Source: Micromonospora sp. ALFpr18c (lineage in GTDB: Bacteria; Actinomycetota; Actinomycetes; Mycobacteriales; Micromonosporaceae). Taken from it: a DNA stretch of 46,565 bases. The stretch lies in the NCBI RefSeq assembly GCF_008868155.1, contig NZ_WBKR01000022.1:1-46565 (forward strand), given 5' to 3'. The translations under genes were made by a program, and so were the position numbers. Positions 17,053 to 25,493 of the stretch are shown here, in pieces. Within the stretch, counting starts at the first letter, position 1, and every line of letters begins with the position of its first letter. Below the pieces are notes generated by a model that worked only from the letters and a program-made list of their open reading frames with translations, had not been told where the DNA came from and searched no databases.

Positions 17053-19386
17053 ATGTCCCCCCTGCCCATCAGCCGGCGCCGCGTGCTGCAAGCCGCCGGT
17101 GCCACCGCAGTCATGTCCGCGACCGGTACGACGGTCCTCACCGCGGGCCCCGCCGCGGCAGCCGTGGTCCCGCCCGCCCGGCCGGACATCGGGGTGTCGG
17201 CGTACCCCTTCGACCCGGGTCAGGTGCGACTGACCGCCGGTCGCTGGCTGGACAACCAGACCCGCACCCTCACCTACCTGCGCTTCGTCGACGTCGACCG
17301 CCTGCTCTACAACTTCCGCGCCAACCACCGGCTGTCCACCAACGGGGCCGCCACCAACGGAGGCTGGGACGCGCCGAACTTCCCCTTCCGGACCCACATG
17401 CAGGGCCACTTCCTGACCGCCTGGGCGTACGGGTACGCGGTGCTGGGCGACACCACCTGCCGGGACAAGGCGAACTACATGGTGGCCGAGATGGCCAAGT
17501 GCCAAGCGAACAACGGCGCTGCCGGGTTCGGCTCGGGCTACCTCTCCGGGTTCCCGGAGTCCGACTTCACCGCGCTCGAGGCACGCACGTTGTCCAACGG
17601 CAACGTGCCCTACTACTGCATCCACAAGACCCTCGCCGGGCTGCTCGACGTCTGGCGTTACACCGGCAACACCCAGGCCCGCTCGGTGCTGCTGGCCCTG
17701 GCCGGCTGGGTCGACACCCGGACGGCCCGGCTGAGCTCCAGCCAGATGCAGTCCATGCTGGGCACCGAGTTCGGTGGCATGAACGACGTGTTGACCGACA
17801 TCTACCAGCAGACCGGCGACGCCCGGTGGCTCGCCACCGCCCAGCGGTTCGACCACGCGGCCGTCTTCAACCCCCTGGCCGCCAACTCCGACCAGCTCAA
17901 CGGTCTGCACGCCAACACGCAGGTGCCCAAGTGGATCGGCGCCGCCCGCGAGTTCAAGGCCACCGGGACCACCCGGTATCGGGACATCGCGAGCAACGCG
18001 TGGAACATCACCGTCGGCGCGCACACCTACGTCATCGGCGGCAACAGCCAGGCGGAGCACTTCCGGGCGCCCAACGCGATCGCCGGTTACCTCAGCAACG
18101 ACACGTGCGAGCAGTGCAACACCTACAACATGCTCAAACTGACCCGGGAGCTGTGGCTGCTCGACCCGAACCGGACGGACTACTTCGACTTCTACGAGCG
18201 CGCGCTGATCAACCACCTGATCGGCGGACAGAACCCGGCCGACAGCCACGGCCACATCACGTACTTCACCCCGCTGCGCCCGGGTGGCCGTCGGGGCGTG
18301 GGCCCGGCGTGGGGCGGCGGCACCTGGAGCACCGACTACAACTCGTTCTGGTGCTGCCAGGGCACCGGCCTGGAGATCAACACGAAGTTGATGGACTCCA
18401 TCTACTTCTACAACGGCACGACGCTGACCGTGAACCTGTTCACGCCGTCGACGCTGACCTGGTCGCAGCGCGGCATCACGGTCACGCAGAGCACCAGCTA
18501 CCCGGTCAGCGACACCACCACCCTCACCCTGTCCGGCACGATGAGCGGGTCGTGGAGCGTCCGGGTGCGCATCCCCGCGTGGACGAGCGGCGCGACGGTC
18601 AGCGTCAACGGTGTGGCGCAGAACGTCGCCACCACGCCGGGCAGCTATGCCACGGTCACCCGCACCTGGGCCGACGGGGACACCATCGTCGTACGCCTGC
18701 CGATGCGGGTCGTCATGCGGGCCGCCAACGACAACCCCGGCGTCGCCGCCGTCACCTACGGCCCGAGCGTGCTCTGCGGCAACTACGGCAATACCGCGCT
18801 CACCGCGCTGCCGTCACTCACCGTCGCGTCGATCGCCCGGACCAGCACCAGCTCCCTGGCGTTCACCGCGACCGCGAACGGCTCCACCGTCACACTCGCG
18901 CCGTTCCAGGACGCCCACGGTTACAACTACACCGTCTACTGGAACGCCAGTGGCAGCAGCGGCGGTGGCAGCCACCGGCTGGTCAACGTGGGCACCGGCC
19001 TGGTGCTCGGCATCCAGAACATGTCCACCGCCGACGGTGGGCTCGCCGTGCAGTGGGGTGACAGCGGCACCGCCGACCACAACTGGGTGGTGGTGACCGA
19101 CGGCTCAGCGGTCAGGTTCCGCAATGTCAACAGCGGGAAGGTCCTCGGGGTGGAGAACATGTCCACCGCCGACAACGCCCGCGTCCTGCAGTGGTCCGAC
19201 AACGGCACCGCCGACCACCGGTGGACCCTGGTGGACAACGGTGACGGCACCTACCGGATCCGCAACGTCAACAGCGGCAAGCTGCTCGGCATCCTGAACG
19301 GGTCCACCGCGTGGGGTGCCCAGGCCGTGCAGGATTCGGACAACGGCAGCGCGGACAACCGCTGGCGGCTCGTGGCGAACGCCTAG
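17053..19386 (+). CDS. Secreted GH127-type (beta-L-arabinofuranosidase, DUF1680) glycosidase with ricin-B lectin domain
   Basis: This 777-residue exported enzyme probably removes L-arabinofuranose from plant arabinans or glycoproteins. ATG 17053 has GTGGAGG upstream and begins a Tat signal (SRRRVLQAAG ... AAAA). Residues about 40-625 form the glycosidase. Glu335 in GGNSQAEHF fits the acid/base, and Glu353, Cys355, Cys434 and Cys435 (EQC and FWCCQG) match the Zn-binding Glu-Cys3 site of the GH127 enzyme HypBA1, in which one Cys is the nucleophile. A glycine/serine linker (about 632-639) leads to a beta-trefoil ricin-type lectin with three repeats ending ADHNW, ADHRW and ADNRW. It stands alone downstream of a LacI-type operator. 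Confidence 0.88.
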   Translation: MSPLPISRRRVLQAAGATAVMSATGTTVLTAGPAAAAVVPPARPDIGVSAYPFDPGQVRLTAGRWLDNQTRTLTYLRFVDVDRLLYNFRANHRLSTNGAATNGGWDAPNFPFRTHMQGHFLTAWAYGYAVLGDTTCRDKANYMVAEMAKCQANNGAAGFGSGYLSGFPESDFTALEARTLSNGNVPYYCIHKTLAGLLDVWRYTGNTQARSVLLALAGWVDTRTARLSSSQMQSMLGTEFGGMNDVLTDIYQQTGDARWLATAQRFDHAAVFNPLAANSDQLNGLHANTQVPKWIGAAREFKATGTTRYRDIASNAWNITVGAHTYVIGGNSQAEHFRAPNAIAGYLSNDTCEQCNTYNMLKLTRELWLLDPNRTDYFDFYERALINHLIGGQNPADSHGHITYFTPLRPGGRRGVGPAWGGGTWSTDYNSFWCCQGTGLEINTKLMDSIYFYNGTTLTVNLFTPSTLTWSQRGITVTQSTSYPVSDTTTLTLSGTMSGSWSVRVRIPAWTSGATVSVNGVAQNVATTPGSYATVTRTWADGDTIVVRLPMRVVMRAANDNPGVAAVTYGPSVLCGNYGNTALTALPSLTVASIARTSTSSLAFTATANGSTVTLAPFQDAHGYNYTVYWNASGSSGGGSHRLVNVGTGLVLGIQNMSTADGGLAVQWGDSGTADHNWVVVTDGSAVRFRNVNSGKVLGVENMSTADNARVLQWSDNGTADHRWTLVDNGDGTYRIRNVNSGKLLGILNGSTAWGAQAVQDSDNGSADNRWRLVANA
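18964..19383 (+). repeat. Three tandem lectin repeats coding a beta-trefoil
   Basis: The DNA encoding the ricin-type domain is itself repetitive; for example GAACATGTCCACCGCCGAC occurs at about 19018 and again at about 19156. Each unit encodes a variant of N-V-x-(S/T)-G-x-x-L-G-I plus a QxxxxGxADxxW ending. This is protein-domain internal duplication, not a mobile repeat. Confidence 0.7.
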
Positions 19387-19402
19387 GACGGCGCGGCCTG
19401 GC

Positions 19403-19867
19403 TCAGTCGGTCGTCCCCGCGCTGCGGAACGCGCGGGCCAGCTGAGCCAGGTCGAAGCCGTCGAAGTGCTGGAGGAACCGTCGGCGTACGGCGGCCAGGT
19501 GGCTGGGCCACGACTCTTCCAGGCGGGCGAAGCCCGCGTCGGTGAGGACGGCGTTCCAGCCACGGGCGTCCTCCTCGCACCGTTCCCGCTTCACCAGGCC
19601 CTGCGTCTCCAGTCGGATGATCGTGCGGGTCATGCCGCTGAGCGAGAGGTGGCAGAGCGAAGCGAGTTCGTGCATGCGCATCCGCCGGTCCGGTGCCTCG
19701 GAGAGGTTCATCAGGGCGGTGTACTCGGTCAGCGGCAGTTGACGATCAGCGATCATGTCGCCGTCGATGGTGCGGGGCAGCACATGCATCACCTGGCCCA
19801 GGGCGCGAACCAGGGCCTCTTCGTCCGGATTGAGGGGAAGCGGACGCTCTGCGGGTGGGCCGGCCAT
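19403..19867 (-). CDS. MarR-family transcriptional regulator
   Basis: This 154-residue winged-helix regulator has the recognition region MRMHELASLCHLSLSGMTRTIIRLETQGLV followed by the wing KRERCEEDARGWNAVLTDAG. MarR proteins usually repress a divergent gene and release DNA on binding a phenolic, oxidant or drug. Two matching palindromes lie in the intergenic space with the FMN reductase at 20005, so autorepression and control of that gene are likely. A TAGGAT hexamer lies seven bases upstream of the ATG, so the transcript may have a very short leader. It converges on the GH127 gene with only 16 bp between stops. Confidence 0.9.
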   Translation of the reverse strand: MAGPPAERPLPLNPDEEALVRALGQVMHVLPRTIDGDMIADRQLPLTEYTALMNLSEAPDRRMRMHELASLCHLSLSGMTRTIIRLETQGLVKRERCEEDARGWNAVLTDAGFARLEESWPSHLAAVRRRFLQHFDGFDLAQLARAFRSAGTTD

Positions 19868-19880
19868 CCCGACATCCTAG

Positions 19881-19896
19881 TTGCTTGACCGATCAA
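19881..19896. promoter_or_regulatory. MarR operator, site 1
   Basis: TTGCTTGACCGATCAA is an imperfect copy of site 2 and lies just upstream of the marR start. The sites start 56 bp apart. Confidence 0.6.
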
Positions 19897-19936
19897 TTGC
19901 CCACCGTGCGTGTGGGGACAGCCACACCAGGCCCAT

Positions 19937-19952
19937 TTGCTTGACCAAGCAA
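19937..19952. promoter_or_regulatory. MarR operator, site 2, overlapping the reductase promoter
   Basis: TTGCTTGACCAAGCAA has perfect 7-bp arms around a 2-bp centre. It overlaps a -35-like TTGCTT that is 18 bp from TAGCGT (19961-19966), so binding would block the reductase promoter. Confidence 0.65.
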
Positions 19953-20004
19953 CAACCGGCTAGCGTCGGCGCGTCAGCCCAACCCACTTCTGAAAGGCGC
20001 CACC

Positions 20005-20565
20005 ATGACCAGGATCGGGATCATCCTCGGCAGCACCCGCCCCGGGCGGAACGGGGAAGCGGTCGCCCGCTGGGTCCTCGAGGTCGCCAAGCAGCGCTCC
20101 GACGCGGAGTACGAGCTGATCGACCTGCTGGACTACGAGCTGCCGCACCTCGACGAGGCGTACCCGCCGGCGATGGGTCAGTACACCAAGCCGCACACGC
20201 TGCGGTGGGCCGAGACGATCGCCTCGTACGACGGGTTCATCATCGTGACCCCCGAGTACAACCACTCCACGTCGGGCGCCCTCAAGAACGCCATCGACTA
20301 CCTGTACGCCGAGTGGAACAACAAGGCCGTCGGCTTCGTCAGCTACGGCTCGCTCGGCGGCGCCCGGGCCGTCGAGCACCTGCGTCTGATCGCCGGCGAG
20401 CTGCAGATGGCCGACGTGCGTTCCCAGGTGGCGCTGTCGCTCTTCACCGACTTCGAGAACTTCAGCGTCTTCAAGCCCAACCAGTTCCACGAGGACGCGC
20501 TGACCACCACCCTCGACCAGGTGGTCGCCTGGAGCGGCGCGCTCGCCCCGCTGCGCCAGAGCTGA
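20005..20565 (+). CDS. NADPH-dependent FMN reductase
   Basis: This 186-residue flavodoxin-fold oxidoreductase probably reduces quinones, azo compounds or flavin with NAD(P)H. The FMN phosphate loop GSTRPGRNGEAVA is at the N-terminus, and TPEYNHSTSGALKNAIDYL, the flavin-contact signature of the family, is near residue 80. ATG 20005 follows GAAAGG. It is divergent from a MarR regulator with paired operators, which suggests induction by electrophiles or quinones. The physiological substrate is unknown. Confidence 0.92.
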   Translation: MTRIGIILGSTRPGRNGEAVARWVLEVAKQRSDAEYELIDLLDYELPHLDEAYPPAMGQYTKPHTLRWAETIASYDGFIIVTPEYNHSTSGALKNAIDYLYAEWNNKAVGFVSYGSLGGARAVEHLRLIAGELQMADVRSQVALSLFTDFENFSVFKPNQFHEDALTTTLDQVVAWSGALAPLRQS

Positions 20566-20579
20566 CCCTTGCTGACCCG

Positions 20580-20614
20580 GAGCCGGCCGCGGGATGTCCT
20601 CCCGCGGCCGGCTC
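20580..20614 (+). terminator. Hairpin terminator after the FMN reductase
   Basis: A 15-bp perfect stem starting GAGCCGGCCGCGGGA closes a five-base loop (20595-20599). It lies 14 bases after the reductase stop. Confidence 0.85.
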
Positions 20615-20618
20615 GTGG

Positions 20619-20646
20619 TTGACGCCCCTCTGGTGCGTACTACTCT
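20619..20646 (+). promoter_or_regulatory. Promoter giving a probably leaderless MFS transcript
   Basis: TTGACG (20619-20624), a 16-bp spacer and TACTCT (20641-20646) precede a GTG at 20654, seven bases after the -10. The first transcribed base would be at or next to the start codon, and no ribosome site is present. Confidence 0.6.
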
Positions 20647-20653
20647 CGATCCG

Positions 20654-21949
20654 GTGAGTCGAGTTGCCAACGCGCGCCATGCGCCGCTGTGGCGGGACCG
20701 CACCTTCGGCACGTACTGGATCGCGCAGTCGCTCTCCGCGGCCGGTGACTCGTTCGCCTACCTGGCGGTACCGCTGCTGGTGCTCCAGGCCACCGGGTCG
20801 GTGGCGCAGATGGGCCTGCTCACCGCCGTCGCGGGTGCCGCGTCCGTCGTGGCCGGCGTCTTCGGCGGGGTGCTCGTCGACCGGTACGACCGCCGCACCC
20901 TGATGATCGCGGCGGACCTGACCCGGCTGGTGCTGTACGGCCTGGTGCCCCTGGCCTGGCTCGCCGGCCCGCAGGTCTGGCTGCTCTTCGTCGTGCTGCC
21001 GATCTGCGAGGCGGCCGGCATGGTGTTCCAGGTCGCCGCGGTGACCGCGGTTCGCAACCTCGTCGACCGGGACCGGATCACCGAGGCCAACGGCCGGTTG
21101 CAGGCGACGTTCGCGGCGACGGCCGTCCTCGGGCCGCTGCTCGCCGGTGTCGTGTCGGCCCGCTTCGGGCCGGCGGTCGCCATCGCCGTCAACGCGGGCA
21201 GCTTCGCGCTCTCCGCGGCCGGTCTGTGGCTGATCCGACTGCGGCCGGTCGAGGTCGACGACGCCGCGGACGCCACGGCCCTCCGGCAGCGCCCGCTGGC
21301 CGAGTTCCTGGCGGGGGCGCGGTTTTTGTGGCGGCAGCCCGTGCTCCGCGCGCTGACCGTGCTGCTGTCGGTCTTCATCTTCCTGACCTACGGCTTCACC
21401 GACGTGCTGATCTACCACGTCACGCACGACCTGGGCGGCTCCGAGGGCACCGTCGGCACGGTGCTCGGTGTGGCGGCGTTGGGCACGGTCGCCGGCGCGC
21501 TGCTGGTCGCGCCGCTGCGCCGTCGGCGCGGCTTCGGCGTCACCTGGATCAGCGCCCACACGGTCTGTGGCTGCGCGGTGGTGGGAGTGGGTGCCGCCAC
21601 CAGCGTGCCGGCGGTCACCGCGCTGACCGCCGTGTACCTGTGCTGCCTCAGCATCGGCGGCATCTGCTCGATGTCGCTGCGCCAGGAGATCACCCCCGAC
21701 CATCTGCTCGGCCGGGTCACCTCGGCGTTCTGGAGCATCCACTACTCCCTCGGGCCGGCCGGTGCGGCGGTGCTGACCTGGTCCGCCGGCCGGTACGGCG
21801 TCCAGGCCGTCACGCTCGTGGCGGGAGCGGGGTGCCTGCTGGTCGCGATCGGGGGACTGTTCACCCCGATCCGCCGCGCCGGCGCGGAGCTGGCCGCCTC
21901 GCGGTCCGGACTTCGCGCCGCCCCGGCCGGGGGCAACCTCAGTGGTTGA
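20654..21949 (+). CDS. MFS transporter (EntS/MFS_3-like exporter)
   Basis: This 431-residue integral membrane transporter has about 12 hydrophobic segments. The MFS cytoplasmic loop motif is visible as GGVLVDRYDRRTLM near residue 75. The architecture resembles exporters of the enterobactin-exporter group, but nothing in the sequence fixes the substrate. Export of the desferrioxamine made by the locus 4 kb upstream is possible but is not supported by an iron box. GTG 20654 is chosen because the promoter places the transcript start there. An in-frame ATG at 20594 lies inside the terminator hairpin. Confidence 0.85.
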   Translation: MSRVANARHAPLWRDRTFGTYWIAQSLSAAGDSFAYLAVPLLVLQATGSVAQMGLLTAVAGAASVVAGVFGGVLVDRYDRRTLMIAADLTRLVLYGLVPLAWLAGPQVWLLFVVLPICEAAGMVFQVAAVTAVRNLVDRDRITEANGRLQATFAATAVLGPLLAGVVSARFGPAVAIAVNAGSFALSAAGLWLIRLRPVEVDDAADATALRQRPLAEFLAGARFLWRQPVLRALTVLLSVFIFLTYGFTDVLIYHVTHDLGGSEGTVGTVLGVAALGTVAGALLVAPLRRRRGFGVTWISAHTVCGCAVVGVGAATSVPAVTALTAVYLCCLSIGGICSMSLRQEITPDHLLGRVTSAFWSIHYSLGPAGAAVLTWSAGRYGVQAVTLVAGAGCLLVAIGGLFTPIRRAGAELAASRSGLRAAPAGGNLSG

Positions 21950-22062
21950 GACGCTTCGGAGTTGATGTCGTCAGCGAATCACGCCCTGACGGCGGCGCGG
22001 AGGTCGGTGCGCGGTGCGCGGCAGCGGAGCCCACCACCACCATGGCCCCCCGAGCGCCGGGC

Positions 22063-22548
22063 TCAGAACTCCTGGTACATGACGTGCAGGCCGACCCGGC
22101 CGAGGGTGGGGTGGCGGAACGCGCCCGGCACCGTGCCGACCACCGTGAAACCCTCCCGCCGGTACAGCTCGACCGCCGACCGGTTGCTCTCCACCACGGC
22201 GTTGAACTGCATGCCCGCGTACCCCTGCTGGCGCGCCCAGGTGAGGGCGTCGCGGCACAGCGCGGTGCCCACGCCCCGCCCTCGCGCGCCAGCGGCGACC
22301 ATGAAACTCGCGGTGGACACGTGCGCGCCCGGCCCCGGCCGGTTGGCGCCCATCTTCGCGGTGCCGAGGACCCGCTCCCCGTCGACGGCGACGACGGTCC
22401 GTCCCGGCGGGGCCTCGGCCCACATGCCGTACGCCGCGTCGGAGGTCATCGCCGGGTCGTAGACGAAGGTCTCCCGGGCCCGGATCACCTCCTCGACGAT
22501 CGGCCAGACCTGCGACCAGTCCTGGTCGACGAACTCCCGAATCAGCAC
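22063..22548 (-). CDS. GNAT-family N-acetyltransferase
   Basis: This 161-residue acetyl-CoA-dependent acetyltransferase has the acetyl-CoA loop ARGRGVGTALCRDAL near residue 92 and the C-terminal NRSAVELYRREGF motif. It resembles the PAT/YhhY-like and L-methionine sulfoximine/phosphinothricin acetyltransferase-related group, so it may acetylate a small amine. The start is a GTG at 22548. The 113-bp gap to the converging MFS gene shows only a weak GAGCCC/GGGCTC pair and no convincing terminator. Confidence 0.88.
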   Translation of the reverse strand: MLIREFVDQDWSQVWPIVEEVIRARETFVYDPAMTSDAAYGMWAEAPPGRTVVAVDGERVLGTAKMGANRPGPGAHVSTASFMVAAGARGRGVGTALCRDALTWARQQGYAGMQFNAVVESNRSAVELYRREGFTVVGTVPGAFRHPTLGRVGLHVMYQEF

Positions 22549-22680
22549 CGGGCGAGGCTAAGCCCCGGACAGGTTCCGGACAATCCGTTATCCGCAGGTG
22601 CATCCGAGGGGCGTTGACGATGCGAAGCATGGGTCGTGACGAGACGTCACGGATCTGTCGCCTCGACGAAAGGCCCGCTG

Positions 22681-23343
22681 ATGAAGATCGCACGACTCGC
22701 CGCCCGGGTGGCGGTGGGCACCCTGGCCACCGCGCTCGCCACCACCGCCGTCGCCGTGCCGGCCGCACAGGCCACCGGCAAGAAAAAGCCGTTGGGCACG
22801 GCGTCGCTCGCCCAGGTGCTCACCAAGGACCGGTCCGGATTCGATCGCAACGCACGAGACTTCGACGTGCTGACCGCAGCCGTGCTGGCCGTGCTGGAGG
22901 CCAAGCCGAACTCACCGGTCAAGGTGCTCACCGACGGCACGGTCGCGTTGACCGCGTTCCTGCCCAACGACGCGGCGTTCCAGCAGTTGGTCCGGGAGAT
23001 CACCCACGCCCAGAAGCTGCCCGGCGAGAGTGCGGCGTTCTCGGCCGTCGCCGGGCTGGGCATTGACACCGTGGAGACGGTGCTGCTCTACCACGTGGTG
23101 CCGGGCGCGACCATCGACCGCAAGACGGCCGTCACGGCAGACGGCGCCGAGCTGACCACCGCGCTCGGCCCGACCGTCGAGGTCGACGTGCGCACCTACT
23201 GGCACTACTTCCGTCAGGTACGCCTGGTCGACGCCGACACCAACGATCGCGACCCACGGGTGGTCGCCTTCGACGTCAACAATGGCAACCGGCAGATCGC
23301 GCACACCGTGGACCGGGTGCTGCGCCCGATCGACCTGCCCTGA
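22681..23343 (+). CDS. Secreted fasciclin-domain protein
   Basis: This 220-residue protein has a signal peptide (MKIARLAARVAVG ... VPAAQA) and one fasciclin (FAS1) domain. The H1-type motif is VALTAFLPNDAAFQQL and the H2-type motif is LLYHVVPGATI. Bacterial FAS1 proteins are surface or secreted adhesion proteins. ATG 22681 opens the signal peptide and has a GAAAGG element 9 bases upstream; an earlier ATG at 22636 would place residues ahead of the signal. It stands alone and ends in a terminator shared with the converging kinase gene. Confidence 0.88.
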   Translation: MKIARLAARVAVGTLATALATTAVAVPAAQATGKKKPLGTASLAQVLTKDRSGFDRNARDFDVLTAAVLAVLEAKPNSPVKVLTDGTVALTAFLPNDAAFQQLVREITHAQKLPGESAAFSAVAGLGIDTVETVLLYHVVPGATIDRKTAVTADGAELTTALGPTVEVDVRTYWHYFRQVRLVDADTNDRDPRVVAFDVNNGNRQIAHTVDRVLRPIDLP

Positions 23344-23350
23344 TCGAGGT

Positions 23351-23385
23351 CGGGTGGCGTGCGACCAGGCGTCGCACGCCACCCG
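23351..23385. terminator. Bidirectional hairpin terminator
   Basis: CGGGTGGCGTGCGA (23351-23364) pairs perfectly with TCGCACGCCACCCG (23372-23385) around a seven-base loop. It lies between the converging fasciclin and kinase genes. Confidence 0.85.
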
Positions 23386-23394
23386 CACGGATCG

Positions 23395-24414
23395 TCAGAC
23401 CGGGCTGAGCGCCGTGATCTCCGCGTCGAGCAGGGCCGCCAGCCGCTCGTGCCGCCCCGGGTGGCTGCCCGGGGTCATGCCACGGCTGGGCATCTCCACG
23501 GTCATCAGCAGGTACAGGTGCAGCCGGTACAGCGCGAGCCGCCGACGCGCCGAGGCGTCCAGGACCAGCGGCTCGGCGGCGGCGTCCCGGTAACCGCGCA
23601 GCAGGGGGTGCTCCGGCTCGTCCTCGACGCGCCGGAACAGCCGGGGCGAGACCAGGTCGAGCAGCGGGTCGCCGTACAGGAACCGCTCGCCGTCGACCAG
23701 ACCGCGCAGCCGTAGCCGTCCGTCGGCGTCGGGCGCGGTTAGCACGTTGCCGTCCCAGCAGTCGAAGTGCAGCAGCGCCGGGCGGCGGACCTCGTCCAGC
23801 ACGTCGGCGTGCCGCCGCACCAACGCGCGCAGACCGGCCTCGGTGATCGGCAGCCGCACGTCCCAGTCGGCCGCGTCGGCGAGCAGCGCGTCGAGCATCG
23901 CGGAGAACGCCGCCCGCCAGGTCGATCCGTCGGCCCGGTCGCCGTCGTAGCCGAACCGGTCGCCGGTGACCCGGTGCAGCGCGGCGAGCGCCACCCCGAG
24001 GTCGTACCGCGCCGGGCCGTCGTCGACCGCGACGCCCGCGCCGGCCAGGTCGGACAGCGACCGGCCGGGCAGCATCGCGGTGACGAGCCATTCGCCGTAC
24101 GCCGGGTCGGTGCCGTGGTGCAGCACCGGGGGTACGGGCACCTGCGGCGCCCGCTCGGCGACCAGCCGGAAGTAGCGTGCCTCGGCCGCGCAGAGCCCCC
24201 GCTCGTAGCGCAGCAGTCGGGTGCCGGCCGGCGGAGCCACCTTCAGCACCACCCGACGGCCGTCGTCGAGCAACGCCCACCACACCGTCGCGTACCCGCC
24301 GCCGGTCAACGGACCCGCGTCCCGGACCCGGTCCCGCGGGCCGAACGACGCGCGGACCAGGTACGACACGTCGTCCGTCGTGAGGGGACGCTGCGTCGGG
24401 CTGACCACGGTCAC
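23395..24414 (-). CDS. APH/choline kinase-fold phosphotransferase
   Basis: This 339-residue small-molecule kinase of the aminoglycoside phosphotransferase fold has the catalytic loop LLHFDCWDGNVL (HxDxxxxN) near residue 218 and the metal-binding step as LVDGERFLYGDP near residue 236, where DGE replaces the usual DWE or DFE. The GTG start at 24414 overlaps the lacI stop (GTGA), so the kinase is co-translated with the regulator. That coupling suggests it phosphorylates the substrate or a product of the divergent catabolic operon. Antibiotic resistance is not indicated by context. Confidence 0.85.
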   Translation of the reverse strand: MTVVSPTQRPLTTDDVSYLVRASFGPRDRVRDAGPLTGGGYATVWWALLDDGRRVVLKVAPPAGTRLLRYERGLCAAEARYFRLVAERAPQVPVPPVLHHGTDPAYGEWLVTAMLPGRSLSDLAGAGVAVDDGPARYDLGVALAALHRVTGDRFGYDGDRADGSTWRAAFSAMLDALLADAADWDVRLPITEAGLRALVRRHADVLDEVRRPALLHFDCWDGNVLTAPDADGRLRLRGLVDGERFLYGDPLLDLVSPRLFRRVEDEPEHPLLRGYRDAAAEPLVLDASARRRLALYRLHLYLLMTVEMPSRGMTPGSHPGRHERLAALLDAEITALSPV

Positions 24415-25475
24415 GACGCGGTGTCAGCCCGACGGGCCCGGGGCGCCGACCCGGTGGTGGCCCGGGCGGCGGGGCCGGTGGTGTCCCGCCGGATCAGCTC
24501 GGCGGGGAGCACCTCGACCCGGGGTGACAGCGCCTCTGCGCCTAGCACCAGCGACATCGCGCGCACTCCCATGTCGACCAGCGGCAGCCGCACGGTGGTC
24601 AGCGCCGGCGTGACGTCCCGGGCGATCGGCATGTCGTCGAAGCCGATCACGGAGACCCACCGCGGTACGGCCAGCGAACGGGCCCGCAGGGTGGCGAGCG
24701 CGCCGATGGCCATCGAGTCGTTGAGCGCCACGATCGCGGTCAGCTCCGGATCCGCGTCGAGGAGACGGGCGGTGGCCTCGGCGCCGCCGTCGCGGTCGAA
24801 CTCGGCGTAGCGGATCCGCCGCTCGGGCAGGTCACGGCCCTGCTCGGCGAGCGCCTGCCGGAGCCCGGCCAACCGATCGGTGGTGGTGGTGAGGATGCGC
24901 GGGCCGGCGACCACGCCGATCGCCCCGTGTCCCAGCTCGCACAGCTCCCGGCCGGCGAGGTACCCGCCGGTCCGGTTGTCCGGCATCACCGCGTCGCCGG
25001 AGTGCTCGTGCCGGCCGATCACCGCGACCCGTCCGCCGGTGGCCCCGTACGCGGCGAGCTTCTCGTTGAGCTGCCGGGTGAACGCCTCGTCGTGATAGCC
25101 GGAGCCGGCGAGGATGAGCGCCGCCACCTGGTGGCCGCGCAGCAGCTCCACGTACTCCAGCTCGCGGTCCGGGTCGCGGTAGCTGTTGCAGATCATCAGC
25201 AGCCGGCCCTGGTCGGTGGCGACGCGTTGCAGCCCACGGGTGATCTCGGCGAAGTACGGGTCGGAGACGTCGTGCACGATCACGCCGACCGCGCTGCGGT
25301 GTGAGCGGGCCAGCAGCTGGGCGTGGGCGTTCGGCACGTACTGCAACTCGGCGACGGCGGCGAGCACCCGCTCGCGCAGCTCGTCGGTGACCGGCTTGCT
25401 GCTGCCGTTGATCACGCGGGAGGCGGTGGCGGGCGAGACGCCCGCGCGTCGCGCCACGTCGGACAGGGTCGCCAT
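24411..25475 (-). CDS. LacI-family transcriptional regulator of the adjoining catabolic locus
   Basis: This 354-residue repressor has a LacI helix-turn-helix TLSDVARRAGVSPATASRVI at the N-terminus and a periplasmic-binding-like effector domain (GVIVHDVSDPYFAEITRGLQ ... VIGFDDMPIARDVTPALTTVRLP). ATG 25475 begins the HTH; an upstream ATG adds an unlikely tail. It is divergent from the cupin genes and coupled to the kinase. LacI-type palindromes at 25537, 26650 and 26691 are its probable targets. The effector is unknown. Confidence 0.92.
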   Translation of the reverse strand: MATLSDVARRAGVSPATASRVINGSSKPVTDELRERVLAAVAELQYVPNAHAQLLARSHRSAVGVIVHDVSDPYFAEITRGLQRVATDQGRLLMICNSYRDPDRELEYVELLRGHQVAALILAGSGYHDEAFTRQLNEKLAAYGATGGRVAVIGRHEHSGDAVMPDNRTGGYLAGRELCELGHGAIGVVAGPRILTTTTDRLAGLRQALAEQGRDLPERRIRYAEFDRDGGAEATARLLDADPELTAIVALNDSMAIGALATLRARSLAVPRWVSVIGFDDMPIARDVTPALTTVRLPLVDMGVRAMSLVLGAEALSPRVEVLPAELIRRDTTGPAARATTGSAPRARRADTAS

Positions 25476-25493
25476 GGCCGCCCCCTCGATCTG

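Noticed and set aside
18964..19383. A tandem DNA repeat as a mobile or CRISPR-like array
   Set aside because: The repeats are in frame, diverged, and encode the three lobes of a ricin-type lectin.
23395..24414. An aminoglycoside resistance gene
   Set aside because: The fold is right, but the gene is locked to a LacI regulator of a catabolic locus and no resistance context exists.
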